Origin: Planctomycetota bacterium
GTDB taxonomy: Bacteria > Planctomycetota > UBA1135 > GCA-002686595
Assembly: GCA_020638875.1 (NCBI GenBank)
Contig: JACKHS010000039.1
Coordinates: 1-21,247, forward strand
DNA length: 21,247 nt
Direction: 5' to 3'
Below the pieces are notes generated by a model, which was not told where the DNA came from, did no database searches, and saw only the letters and a list, made by a program, of their open reading frames with translations. This document shows, in pieces, positions 1-7,978 of this stretch (position 1 is its first letter; each line of letters begins with the position of its first letter). The translations under genes were made by a program, and so were the position numbers.

Positions 1-1614
1 GGTGCCGGCGCCGCTGTTGACGGCGTTGTCGCCCTGGAAGAACAGCGTCGGCTGGTTCACCGGGCACTGGCTGGCGGAGAGCACGAGGTTCGCCGCGGCG
101 ATCGAGCTGCTGCCGGCGGCGCCGAGGATCGCGCCCGCGCCGGTGCTGTTCGCGCAACCTTCGCCGGCCGCGCCCACGTTGCCGCAGGGGCAGGCCGTGC
201 CGGTGCCGTCACCGAAGCAGAACGTCGGGAACGCCGTGGCGTGGACATTGATCTTCAGCACGACGTTGGCGATGTCCGTCAGCGCGCCGTCGCGCAGCGA
301 GCAGACGAAGTACAGGTCGCCGTTGTCGAGCAGCACCGCGTCGTCGTTGCCGAACGTGTCGATGTACGCGTCGTCGTCGAACAGGCCGTTGCCGTCCACG
401 TCGACCGGGTCGAACTCGCGGCAGATCACCTGCGTGCCGTTCAGCACGAGCACCGCGTTGGCGTCGAGGTTCACCGCGTCGGTCACGCCGCCGACCACGT
501 AGTCACCGACCTGGTTGCCGACGTGCAGGAAGAAGCAGTCGGTGTAGGCGGTGTCGTCGAAGATCTCGGCGCTGACGCCGTCGATCGACTGGCCGACCGT
601 CGCGATGACGGCGCCGTTGCGCACGACCCAGTCGTCCTCGGTGACGTCGTTGTTGCCGCGGGCGTACCAGTTGCCCGCTTCGTCCATGCTGATCTCGACG
701 ATGCCCGACGCGTCGATCGGGTCGACGAAGCTCGAACCGGCGATGATCGAGTTCTCCTGGAGCACGACGTTGCCGTCGTAGACCACGACCTGGTCGGCGG
801 TGGTCGCCGTGGTCAGGTCGCCCTTGTACAGGTAGTGCAGACCGTCGTCGGTGGCGTAGTAGTCCTCGAGGTCGAAGTTCTCGTCGAAGTCCGTCGCGCC
901 GCCGGCCTGGTTGCCGGGGATCGTCACGCCTTCCTGCGCGAGCAGGGTCGGGCCGAGGATCAGCAGGTCGTCGGTCGTGCTGGTGATCGTGCCGCCGTCC
1001 ACGAGGTCGGCCGAGAAGCCGACGTCGCCGTTCGCGAGGATCAGCGCCGAGTCCAGCGTGTCGTCCCAGGTGCTGCCGGCGAGCATCGGGATCGCGCCGC
1101 CTTCCTGGGCGATCGCCGTGAAGACGCCGGCGCCTTCACCGCGGACGATGTAGTCGTCGTTCACCGTGCCAGGCGTGAGGTTGTTCGAGAACACGAACTG
1201 CCCGGAGTCGTTGACGTCGACGCGCGTGTCGATGGTGCCCCACAGGTCGCCGGCGGAGAAGGGCACCGCGTCGCCCTCGCGCGCGACGACCGCGCCGTTG
1301 AGCAGGATGATCTCGTCGTCACCCGTGGCAGTCGTCTCCATGAGGGCCGTCTGGATGATGCTGCCGTTGGGGCTGCGGAACGGGCGGTCGAACGCCGAGG
1401 AGCTCGACACGCCGGCGTTGAACTCGAGGCCGCCCATGCCGGGCACGAGCGCGTGCGGCATGCCGGTGAGGTTCGAGTAGATGACGGTCGGCCCGCTGCC
1501 GACCGACGCGGCGAGCGACTGGATCGCGCCGCCGGAGGTGGTGACGTCGCCGTCCTGAGCCACGGCGAGGGCGCCGAGGGAGAGCGAAGCGACGAAGTAG
1601 AAGGAAGTGCGCAT
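1..1614 (-). CDS. Secreted repeat protein with planctomycete C-terminal module (3' end outside window)
   Basis: I translated this frame by hand; it is open from an ATG at 1614 to the window edge, 538 codons without a stop. Residues 1-20 are a Sec signal peptide ending in ALAVAQ. Residues 40-455 are a string of short beta-like units with recurring phrases such as NGAVVAREGDAVP, VNDSGQFVF, LANGDVGFSA and DEAGNWYARG, resembling the NxxGxxAF type of tandem-repeat secreted protein. From about residue 464 comes FCFGDGTGTACPCGN, then the start of the C-terminal module also present in the proteins at 3263-6493 and 18351-19946; the QVWYRDPA-like end should lie just beyond the window. Exported, molecular role unknown. 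There is no strong ribosome binding site, only AAGAGA about 9 nt before the ATG. Identification as a real gene is firm; function is not. Confidence 0.85.
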   Translation of the reverse strand, partial: MRTSFYFVASLSLGALAVAQDGDVTTSGGAIQSLAASVGSGPTVIYSNLTGMPHALVPGMGGLEFNAGVSSSSAFDRPFRSPNGSIIQTALMETTATGDDEIILLNGAVVAREGDAVPFSAGDLWGTIDTRVDVNDSGQFVFSNNLTPGTVNDDYIVRGEGAGVFTAIAQEGGAIPMLAGSTWDDTLDSALILANGDVGFSADLVDGGTITSTTDDLLILGPTLLAQEGVTIPGNQAGGATDFDENFDLEDYYATDDGLHYLYKGDLTTATTADQVVVYDGNVVLQENSIIAGSSFVDPIDASGIVEISMDEAGNWYARGNNDVTEDDWVVRNGAVIATVGQSIDGVSAEIFDDTAYTDCFFLHVGNQVGDYVVGGVTDAVNLDANAVLVLNGTQVICREFDPVDVDGNGLFDDDAYIDTFGNDDAVLLDNGDLYFVCSLRDGALTDIANVVLKINVHATAFPTFCFGDGTGTACPCGNVGAAGEGCANSTGAGAILGAAGSSSIAAANLVLSASQCPVNQPTLFFQGDNAVNSGAGT

Positions 1615-1797
1615 GATTGGCGTCTCTTGTGGAAGCGTGTGCCGCGAGCGACGAGGGCGCCGCCGCGCGGAGCAGGATGGACAAGAACGCGGGCTCCCCC
1701 CGGGCCTCCCGGCTCCGGCTCGCGGCGCCCGGTCCCCCGACCGGCCGCGTCCCCTGCGTTCCTCGGTCAACGGATACCACGCCTCGGGCGGGATCGG

Positions 1798-1816
1798 GGG
1801 TTGAGAATTCCAACCC
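1798..1816. promoter_or_regulatory. Imperfect palindrome, possible operator
   Basis: GGGTTG and CAACCC form 6-bp arms around a GAATTC-containing centre, in a locally less GC-rich patch about 185 bp upstream of the minus-strand gene starting at 1614. Regulatory function is inferred only from symmetry and position. Confidence 0.25.
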
Positions 1817-1881
1817 GGTAGGCGCAACCGCCGACCCCCCGCTGCGACAAGGTCGCGCGCCGGAGCGACGCCTCGAATTCA

Positions 1882-1899
1882 CGCGGCCGCGAGGCCGCG
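1882..1899 (-). terminator. Short GC hairpin 3' of the gene at 1955-3191
   Basis: CGCGGCC and GGCCGCG form a perfect 7-bp stem around a 4-nt loop, about 56 nt past the stop codon on the minus strand. There is no T-tract after it, so intrinsic termination is only a possibility. Confidence 0.3.
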
Positions 1900-1916
1900 C
1901 GCGAGCCCCGGGGTCA

Positions 1917-1956
1917 TCGATGTCGGCCAGGCGGCGTCGATGGCGGCCAGGCGGCT
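1917..1956. repeat. Tandem 20-bp repeat, two copies
   Basis: Units 1917-1936 and 1937-1956 share 18 of 20 bases (core CGGCCAGGCGGC). The second unit runs into the stop codon of the minus-strand gene ending at 1955. It looks like a local duplication; no function is apparent. Confidence 0.6.
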
Positions 1957-3191
1957 AGGGCGCGCTGCGGCGCAGGAAGCGATCGCCCGGCGGCCCGTCG
2001 GCGGGGCGCCAGGTGAACGCCAGCGGATCGTGGTCGGGGTACGTGACGCCCACCTCGAGCTCGACCTCGCTCCACGGCGCGGCGACGGGCAACTCCTCGA
2101 GCCGGCGCGCGACGCAGACGACCTCGAGCTGCAGCAGGTTCGGATCGGGCTGGCCGCCCTCCGCCAACCAGAGCGCGTCCGCGAACGAACGCGTCGGCAC
2201 GCTCAACGCACACCAGGCGAGCGGCGTCGCGTCGCGCCAGCCGAGGTCGACTTCGATGCGGTTCTCGCCGTCGCGCTGATACACCTGCCGATGCGCCGAC
2301 TCGCCGTCGACGCGCGGCTCGCGCAGCTCGGCGAGCGCGAAGCCGGCGCCGTCGTCGACGACTCCGACGGCGGCGCCGTCCGGCCAGAACATGCCCTCCT
2401 CGAACTCCTCGTAGCCCGACGAGGGGTCCTTCAGCGGGCGCGGTGCGCGCCAGGTCGGCTCGTAGGTGCGGCCGAAGACGACCGCGTCCTCGTCACTCAG
2501 CCGGGTCACGCGCGTGACGCGCGTCCCGTCGGCGGTGTACACGAACAGGCGCGCGGTCGCGCGACGCGGCTCGGCGAGCTCGAGCACGACCTCGTCGCGC
2601 AGTCCGCGCACCTCGAAGGCCGGCGGATCGTCCTGGCCCGCGACCTGCTCGCGGCAGACGGCGCGATAGCGCCCCGCGGGCAAGTCGTCGATCCACAGCC
2701 CGTGCTCGGGCACCTCGACCTCGGCCTGGAGCTGATCGCCGCGCTGGTAGAACTCGGTCGGCGGCGCGTCGAGGCGCCAGAGCCAGGCGTGCGTCTTCAC
2801 CGGCAGCCGCGACTCGCGCAACACCACCGAGAGGTGCAGCCGACACGGTCCGAGCTCGATCGGATCGTCCGGCAGCGGCTCGCAGACCTCGTCGATCTCC
2901 CAGACGTACTCCTCCTCCCCGAGCGCCTCGTCCGCGGCGACGGACACGGCCTCGCGCGCGGCGGCGGCGACGGCCGAGGACGTCGGCGACGCGGCCGGCG
3001 CGGCGGCGAGCGGCGCGGCCGCGGGAGCGTCGACGTCGCGCGGCCCGGAGCGCGCCGGGAGCGCTCACGGCGGGGCGCGCGGTCGAGGGCGCATCGCGCA
3101 CGACGAACCACGCCGCCGTCACGAGCGCGACGACCAGCGCGGCCAGCGCGCCGCGACGCGCCGCGCGCTTCGACTCCTCCCGGGTTGCCAT
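1955..3191 (-). CDS. Membrane-anchored beta-rich hypothetical protein, frame broken once
   Basis: The ATG at 3191 has a strong ribosome binding site (GGAGGAGGGA, 6 nt upstream). Its first ~45 codons give a basic start and one hydrophobic segment (ALAALVVALVTAAWFVV), then the frame turns into Arg-rich nonsense. A neighbouring frame, open from a TGA at 3065-3067 down to the stop at 1955, continues sensibly: an Ala/Pro linker (DVDAPAAAPLAAAPAASP), then about 325 residues rich in beta-strand patterns such as GLWIDDLPAGRYRAVC, reminiscent of carboxypeptidase-regulatory-like (transthyretin-type) domains. The two parts join if one base is removed between about 3030 and 3064; the GGG at 3057-3059 is the best candidate. 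A GTG at 2947 could start a shorter, unanchored protein, but without a clear ribosome site. Function unknown. It lies 72 bp behind the glycoside hydrolase and may be co-transcribed with it. Confidence 0.65.
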
Positions 3192-3262
3192 GACGAGTCC
3201 CTCCTCCACCCCGCGCTACCCGCGGGCCGCGTCCAGGCTACCGCAGCGGGTGGGCGCCGCCG

Positions 3263-6200
3263 TCAATCGCAGAGCCGCACCTCGAGCGCCTCGCTCAGGT
3301 CGAAGCCCGCGCCGCCCCCCGCGGGGTCGCGGAACCACACCTGGAACCAGCGCGTCGCGCCGCTCACCAGCGTCCCGCCGCCCAGCGTCACCGCGCGCTG
3401 CGCCGTGCCGCCCGCGTCGAACGCCGTCGGCGGGTTCAGGCGCACCTGGCCGCCGCCGACGCACAGCACGCCGTTGCCGAAGGGCGTGGCGATCTGCTGG
3501 CCGCCGTGGAAGAACAGCGCGGGCTGGCCGGCCGGGCCTCCGCTCGCGACGAGCGTGAAGCTCTGCGCGGCGACGCTGGCGCTGCCCTGCAGCGCGAGGC
3601 TCACGGGCGTGCCCGTCGAGGTCGGCCCGGCGCTGCACGCGGTCTGCACCTGGCAGCCCCCGGTCGCGACCAGCGCGTACTCGCCCGCGTCCACGTCGCC
3701 GTCGCCGTCGAGCGTCGCCGCGACCTGCCGCAGCGGGTCGAGCGCGCCGCCGTCGGGCGTGTCGTAGAGCGCGAGCGCCACGGCGACCTGCGCGGGCACG
3801 AGCCCGAGCTCGCCGGCCAGGTCGAGCGTGCCCTCGAGCACCGCGCCGCGCGCGGAGTCCGTCGCGCCGTTCGCGTCGAACCACGCGTGGTAGCCGTTCT
3901 GCGACTCGGCCGCGAGGAAGGCCGACCAGTTCGCCGCCTGGCCGCTCTTGGCCCACGGCGCGGCGCGCAACGCGCCGGGCGTGCCGGCCACGAGCACGAA
4001 GCGGTCCTGGCCGGCGCCGGGGGCCTCGGTGGCCACGTACAGCACGCCGTTCTTCACGCCGGCCCACAGGCTCGCGCCGCCGCTCGCGCCGACGAGCTGC
4101 GCGTCCGCGTCGAGCGCGCCGTCGAGCGTCCAGCCCGGCCCGACGCCGCCCTGCACCGCGGCGTGCCAGTCGGCGCCGCCGTGGTTGTCCCACGCGCCCT
4201 GACCGTCGGTGAAGACGAAGTCGAGCTGCGTCGCCGTCGCGGGCACCGTCACGTTCGCCACCCACTCGCCGTGCGGCGCGTCGAAGCTCATCGCCGTGTC
4301 GGGCGCGTGGACGCTGCTCCAGCCGTCGAAGCCGTGGTGCAGGAGCACCTGGGCCGCGCCGGCGAGCGGGCCGCCGCTCGCGTCGTAGCGCACCTCGACG
4401 CCCTGGCCCGCCAGCGGCGGATCGGGGGCGAGCGTCACCGCGTCGCCGCTCGTGCTGCCGCCGCCGGTGCCGACCCATACGTGCTGGATCGGGCTCTTGC
4501 GCACGTTGCCGCGCGTGTCGGTCGCCTCGACGTAGTAGTCGACGAGCACGCCCGACAGCCCGGTCAGCTCGACGTAGTACTCGTCGGCGATGCGCGTCGG
4601 CAGCTCGAAGAAGTCGATGCTCGGGTTGCCGGTGACGTTGCCGGTCGGGAAGGGCCGGCGCGTCATGTCGAGCGCCTGCCACGCGCCCACGCCCGGACCG
4701 CCGGCGTAGAGCTCGTTCGCGTGGTCCGCCAGCGGGTTCGCGCCGTCCGCGTCGAGGCGGTACCGCAGGCGCACGCTGGTGACGTCGGACACGTCGTGCA
4801 CGAACGTCCAGACCCAGAAGTCGCCGCCGAGCTGCTGCTCCGTGTAGCCGTGCAGCGGCCCGTAGTTCGAGCCGCCCGGGTTCCACGGGTAGCGCTGCGG
4901 GATCCAGACCGTCGGCGGCGTCGTGTCGCCCGTGCCGTCCCCCACCACGCCGGCCGCGTGCTGCAGCGCTTCGTTGCAGGCGATCGTCGGCTTGACCTCC
5001 ATGTCCAGCGAAGTGCCGTAGTACATGTAGCCCGAGTTCAGCGCGGCGAGGTGGTAGTGCCAGGCGCGCTCGACCGCGTTGGCGGCGGCGCCGGGCGAGA
5101 GCACGTCGAGCGGGTCGACGCTGCCGCCGCCGTCGCGCCAGAGCTGCTCGGCCGTGTCGACCCAGTTCTGCGCGGCGGTGATCACGGCCCAGTTGCGGAT
5201 GTCCTCGGCCCAGCCGCCGGGGATGTCGACGTTCGCGCCGCTCATCGGCGGCCAGTTCCAGTTGAGCATCTGCGGCGCGCCGAAGTCGCCGTCCGCGTTG
5301 ACCCAGGCGCCGTCCTCGACGTGCACGACGTCGCTCGCGGGCACGGGGTGGTCGGCGAGGTACTCCTCGACCACCGTCGCCTGGTAGCCCGCCGCGCCGG
5401 CCTGCGCGACGAAGCCCGGCGTGACCTCCATGTAGTAGGAGTAGCCGCCGGCGAAGAAGTTGTCGCCGTCGTGCGCGAGCGTCAGCAGCATCGGCCGGTT
5501 GCTCGGGTTGTACGGCTGCAGCGCGTCGAGCTCGGCGACGCCGATGCCCTGCGCGCCGTCGTCCCAGCCCAGCGACTGCGAGCAGGGCACGACGACGACC
5601 TCGCTCACGGCGCCGGTCTCGGGGTCGACGTACTGCGCGCGGTGCGGCGTGAAGCCGAAGGGCGCGGCCTCGGCCGGCGAGACGCCGCGGCTGATGCTGC
5701 GGCGGAAGTACGTGCCTTGCGCCGGGTTCAACTGGTCGGCGGGGTTCGGCGGATCGCAGACGATGCCGCCCGAGCCGAGCACGACCGGGAAGTCGGCGCA
5801 GGCGCGGCTGAGCTTCTCGCCGCTGACGAAGGTCCAGCTCACGCCCGCGTCGGCGAGCGCCGGGATCATGCGCGTCGAGAAGGCCATCTCGGACGGGAAG
5901 AAGCCCTGCGAGAGCGCGCCGCCGCCCCACGCCTGCGGGTAGATCGCCGCGTGCAACGCCAGCTCCATGCGCAGCGCCGAGTCGTCGATCAGCGGGCCGA
6001 GCGCGTGGTGGAAGGCGAAGCGCACGAGGTCGCAGCGCCGCGCGTTGGTGCCGCCGGTCGTCCAGCCGCGCGCCTCGCGGTAGCCGGAATACCACGTCGG
6101 CGCGTAGCCGAGCTGGTTCGCCGCGCCCAGCGACTGCAGGTTCTCGATCAACCCGCCGGAGAAGGACACCTGCACGCCGCACTCCGAACCGTTCATCGCC

Positions 6201-6493
6201 GCCAGCGCGTCGCGCACGCGACCCTGGTAGGCGGCCACGCGGTCGGGCTTCGAGAAGATCTCGCGCAGGTCGTTCGCCGGGTGCTGCGCGCCCGCGTCCT
6301 TGCGCAGGATCGAGCCCCACGCGAGCTCGTAGCGGTCCGCACCGCCGACCTGCTGGTCGGGCCAGTAGACGGGCTGCTCCATGTGCCACAGCCAGGTGAC
6401 GTGCACCTTCTCCTGCGCGGAGGCCAGCGGGGCGAGGACCAGCGCGCCGAGGGCGGCGCGCGACGCGCGGGAGCGGAGGGCGTGGCGGAGCAT
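3263..6493 (-). CDS. Secreted GH57-type glycoside hydrolase with CBM25/26-like module
   Basis: 1076 residues. Signal peptide 1-27 ends APLASAQ. The catalytic region (about 30-510) carries GH57-like motifs: WLWHMEQPVYW (34-44, the HQP-type motif 1), GFFPSEMAFS (197-206, with Glu202 in the nucleophile position) and LAHDGDNFF (339-347, the motif 4 region with the acid/base Asp). GH57 enzymes act on alpha-glucans such as starch or glycogen. After a beta domain (530-675), residues 686-780 look like a starch-binding CBM25/26 module (VEVRYDASGG, LLHHGFDGWSS, LDFVFTDGQGAWDNHGG). Residues 785-945 form a further domain resembling the DOMON-like regions of such enzymes, with a DGDGDVDAGE segment. Residues 947-1076 are the shared planctomycete C-terminal module, ending FQVWFRDPAGGGAGFDLSEALEV. 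It probably degrades extracellular or surface alpha-glucan. The ATG at 6493 lacks a clear Shine-Dalgarno. Substrate is inferred from family. Confidence 0.85.
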   Translation of the reverse strand: MLRHALRSRASRAALGALVLAPLASAQEKVHVTWLWHMEQPVYWPDQQVGGADRYELAWGSILRKDAGAQHPANDLREIFSKPDRVAAYQGRVRDALAAMNGSECGVQVSFSGGLIENLQSLGAANQLGYAPTWYSGYREARGWTTGGTNARRCDLVRFAFHHALGPLIDDSALRMELALHAAIYPQAWGGGALSQGFFPSEMAFSTRMIPALADAGVSWTFVSGEKLSRACADFPVVLGSGGIVCDPPNPADQLNPAQGTYFRRSISRGVSPAEAAPFGFTPHRAQYVDPETGAVSEVVVVPCSQSLGWDDGAQGIGVAELDALQPYNPSNRPMLLTLAHDGDNFFAGGYSYYMEVTPGFVAQAGAAGYQATVVEEYLADHPVPASDVVHVEDGAWVNADGDFGAPQMLNWNWPPMSGANVDIPGGWAEDIRNWAVITAAQNWVDTAEQLWRDGGGSVDPLDVLSPGAAANAVERAWHYHLAALNSGYMYYGTSLDMEVKPTIACNEALQHAAGVVGDGTGDTTPPTVWIPQRYPWNPGGSNYGPLHGYTEQQLGGDFWVWTFVHDVSDVTSVRLRYRLDADGANPLADHANELYAGGPGVGAWQALDMTRRPFPTGNVTGNPSIDFFELPTRIADEYYVELTGLSGVLVDYYVEATDTRGNVRKSPIQHVWVGTGGGSTSGDAVTLAPDPPLAGQGVEVRYDASGGPLAGAAQVLLHHGFDGWSSVHAPDTAMSFDAPHGEWVANVTVPATATQLDFVFTDGQGAWDNHGGADWHAAVQGGVGPGWTLDGALDADAQLVGASGGASLWAGVKNGVLYVATEAPGAGQDRFVLVAGTPGALRAAPWAKSGQAANWSAFLAAESQNGYHAWFDANGATDSARGAVLEGTLDLAGELGLVPAQVAVALALYDTPDGGALDPLRQVAATLDGDGDVDAGEYALVATGGCQVQTACSAGPTSTGTPVSLALQGSASVAAQSFTLVASGGPAGQPALFFHGGQQIATPFGNGVLCVGGGQVRLNPPTAFDAGGTAQRAVTLGGGTLVSGATRWFQVWFRDPAGGGAGFDLSEALEVRLCD

Positions 6494-6555
6494 GCCACGA
6501 GTCTAGCGAGACTACGTATTCCGGCACGCACGGCCCGCGAGGTTCGCCGAACGCC

Positions 6556-6597
6556 GCGCGCCCGCGCGCGACCTCCCGGGGCCGCGCGCGGGCGCGC
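6556..6597 (-). terminator. Perfect 15-bp stem hairpin after the chemoreceptor gene
   Basis: Arms 6556-6570 and 6583-6597 are perfectly complementary (GCGCGCCCGCGCGCG and its reverse complement) around a 12-nt loop containing CCCGGG. It starts about 21 nt past the stop codon of the minus-strand gene ending at 6618 and lies upstream of the GH57 gene. No T-run follows, so it may stop transcription only with help, or protect the mRNA 3' end. Confidence 0.5.
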
Positions 6598-6617
6598 TCG
6601 TGCGGGCGGCGGCCGCG

Positions 6618-7823
6618 TCAGGGCAGCCGGCGGTAGGCCTCCATCGCGCGCGCGACGGCGCCGGGCTCGGGCTTGAAGCGCACCGAGATGTAGCCCTCGA
6701 GCCGTCCCGCCTTGAGGTACGGGAACACCGTCGCCTTCACCCAGTAGTGGCGGCCGGTCTTGGTGCGGTTGATGACGTAGCCCTGCCAGAGCTCGCCGCT
6801 CTGGATCACCTGCCACAGGTCGGCGAAGGCCGTCTTGGGCATGTCGGGGTGACGGATGATGTTGTGCGGGCGCCCGATCAGCTCGTCGGGCTCGAACTCG
6901 GCGAAGCGGCAGAAGGCGTTGTTCGCGTACTGGATCATGCCCTTCGTATCTGTGAAGGAGATGATGATGTCCTGGTCGTTGAGGACGCTCTCCTGGCCGA
7001 GCCGCTGGAAGCGCGAGCCGTCGTGGAACGTGCTCTGCGCGACGAGGTCGCCGAGCCGCGCCAGCGGGTCGTTGTGCTCGCGCAGGAGGCCCTTCGCGCG
7101 CATGTGCGACAGCATCGCCTCGAACGTGGTGCCGATCACGCCCATGTCGTGCATGCTGCGGTCGACGAACTCGGACACGCCGCGCACCTCGTCGATGCTC
7201 TCGCCCGCGTGCGTGGTCAGCGAGCTGAGCGCGACGAGCTCCGCCGCGATGGTCTCGCCGGCCTGGCGCGAGGTGACCGCGGCCTGCAGCGCCTTGGTGA
7301 TCTCGTCGGTGCTGCGACCCAGCGCCGAGGTGAGCGTGTCGAGGTCTCCGAACAGCTCGCCGACGACCGCGTCGATGGCCTCCTTCGAGCGCTGCGTGCG
7401 GTGCGCGAGGTCCTTGACCTCGGCCGCCACCACGGAGAAGCGCTTGCCGGCCTGCCCGGCCTTCTCCGCCTCGATGTTCGCGTTGAGCGCCAGCAGGTCG
7501 ATCTGGTCCGACAGGCGCCCGATCTCCTTCAGCAGGTTGGCGATGTTCTCGAACGACGAGCGCAGGCGGTCGAGCTTCGAGTTCGCGTCGCCGATGCCGA
7601 CCGCGCCCGAGTTGGCCTGACGGTGCGCCGCATCGGCCGACTCCTGCACGGCGCGCGCCGCGCGCGCGGCGCCGTCGGCGCGCTCGATGATCTGCGAGGT
7701 GCCCTCCGACAGCGCGTCGAGCGCGCTGCGTTGCCGCGAGGACGCGCTGTTGACGAGGCGGACGACGTTCTCGAGCTCGCGCTCGGCGCTGGCGGTCAGT
7801 TCGGTACGAATGAGGTCGCTCAT
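6618..7823 (-). CDS. Soluble methyl-accepting chemotaxis protein with C-terminal Aer-like PAS domain
   Basis: 401 residues from the ATG at 7823; a GTG at 7850 would add nine residues, and neither start has a clear ribosome site. There is no membrane segment. Residues about 30-240 are a helical MCP signalling domain with the conserved hairpin tip (SDQIDLLALNANIEAEKAG, 105-123, then FSVVAAEVKDLAHRTQRSKEAI, in which Glu and Leu-Ala positions are typical). Residues about 282-385 are a PAS domain of the Aer kind: FTDTKGMIQYANNAF, GRPHNIIRHPDMPKTAFADLW, GELWQGYVINRTKTGRHYWV and GYISVRFKP. Aer-type PAS domains bind FAD and sense redox state. Here the sensor lies after the signalling domain rather than before it. 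It should act in the cytoplasm through CheA/CheW, but no che gene is in the window. The cofactor is inferred. Confidence 0.88.
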   Translation of the reverse strand: MSDLIRTELTASAERELENVVRLVNSASSRQRSALDALSEGTSQIIERADGAARAARAVQESADAAHRQANSGAVGIGDANSKLDRLRSSFENIANLLKEIGRLSDQIDLLALNANIEAEKAGQAGKRFSVVAAEVKDLAHRTQRSKEAIDAVVGELFGDLDTLTSALGRSTDEITKALQAAVTSRQAGETIAAELVALSSLTTHAGESIDEVRGVSEFVDRSMHDMGVIGTTFEAMLSHMRAKGLLREHNDPLARLGDLVAQSTFHDGSRFQRLGQESVLNDQDIIISFTDTKGMIQYANNAFCRFAEFEPDELIGRPHNIIRHPDMPKTAFADLWQVIQSGELWQGYVINRTKTGRHYWVKATVFPYLKAGRLEGYISVRFKPEPGAVARAMEAYRRLP

Positions 7824-7932
7824 GGGGAGTGGGGCCCGGCGGGTCGGCACCGGGTCTCGGGGCCCCTATCGGTCGGCCCGGTCCGCGGGGTTCAGTCCCA
7901 ATCGGGGCCCGCGGTCTCGTTTCCCTCCCCCA

Positions 7933-7956
7933 CGCGCGAGGCCGCGCCGTCGCGCG
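7933..7956 (-). terminator. Hairpin 3' of the metal transporter gene
   Basis: CGCGCGA and TCGCGCG form a 7-bp stem with a 10-nt loop, 23-46 nt beyond the stop of the minus-strand gene ending at 7979. There is no T-tract. It is a weak terminator candidate in a 155-bp gap that shows nothing else. Confidence 0.3.
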
Positions 7957-7978
7957 GGCGCGGGCCCGCCGGAGCCGC

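Larger units (their letters stand above)
1615..1954. other. Intergenic region, 340 bp
   Basis: I see no convincing gene here; the open frames crossing it are Arg-rich or Pro-rich shadows. It holds the presumed promoter of the secreted gene starting at 1614, a tandem 20-bp repeat beside the stop codon of the next gene, a short hairpin at 1882-1899 and an imperfect palindrome at 1798-1816. Confidence 0.6.

Noticed and set aside
241..1821. 526-aa plus-strand open frame at the left end
   Set aside because: Val/Asp/Arg/Ala repeats with no domain, antisense to the secreted repeat protein that has a signal peptide and clear module.
3216..6676. Very long overlapping open frames over the GH57 gene (1103 aa on minus, 1056 aa on plus)
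   Set aside because: They are dominated by Arg, Ala and Val with no recognisable domain, and exist because extreme third-position GC removes stop codons. The frame with signal peptide and GH57 motifs is the real one.
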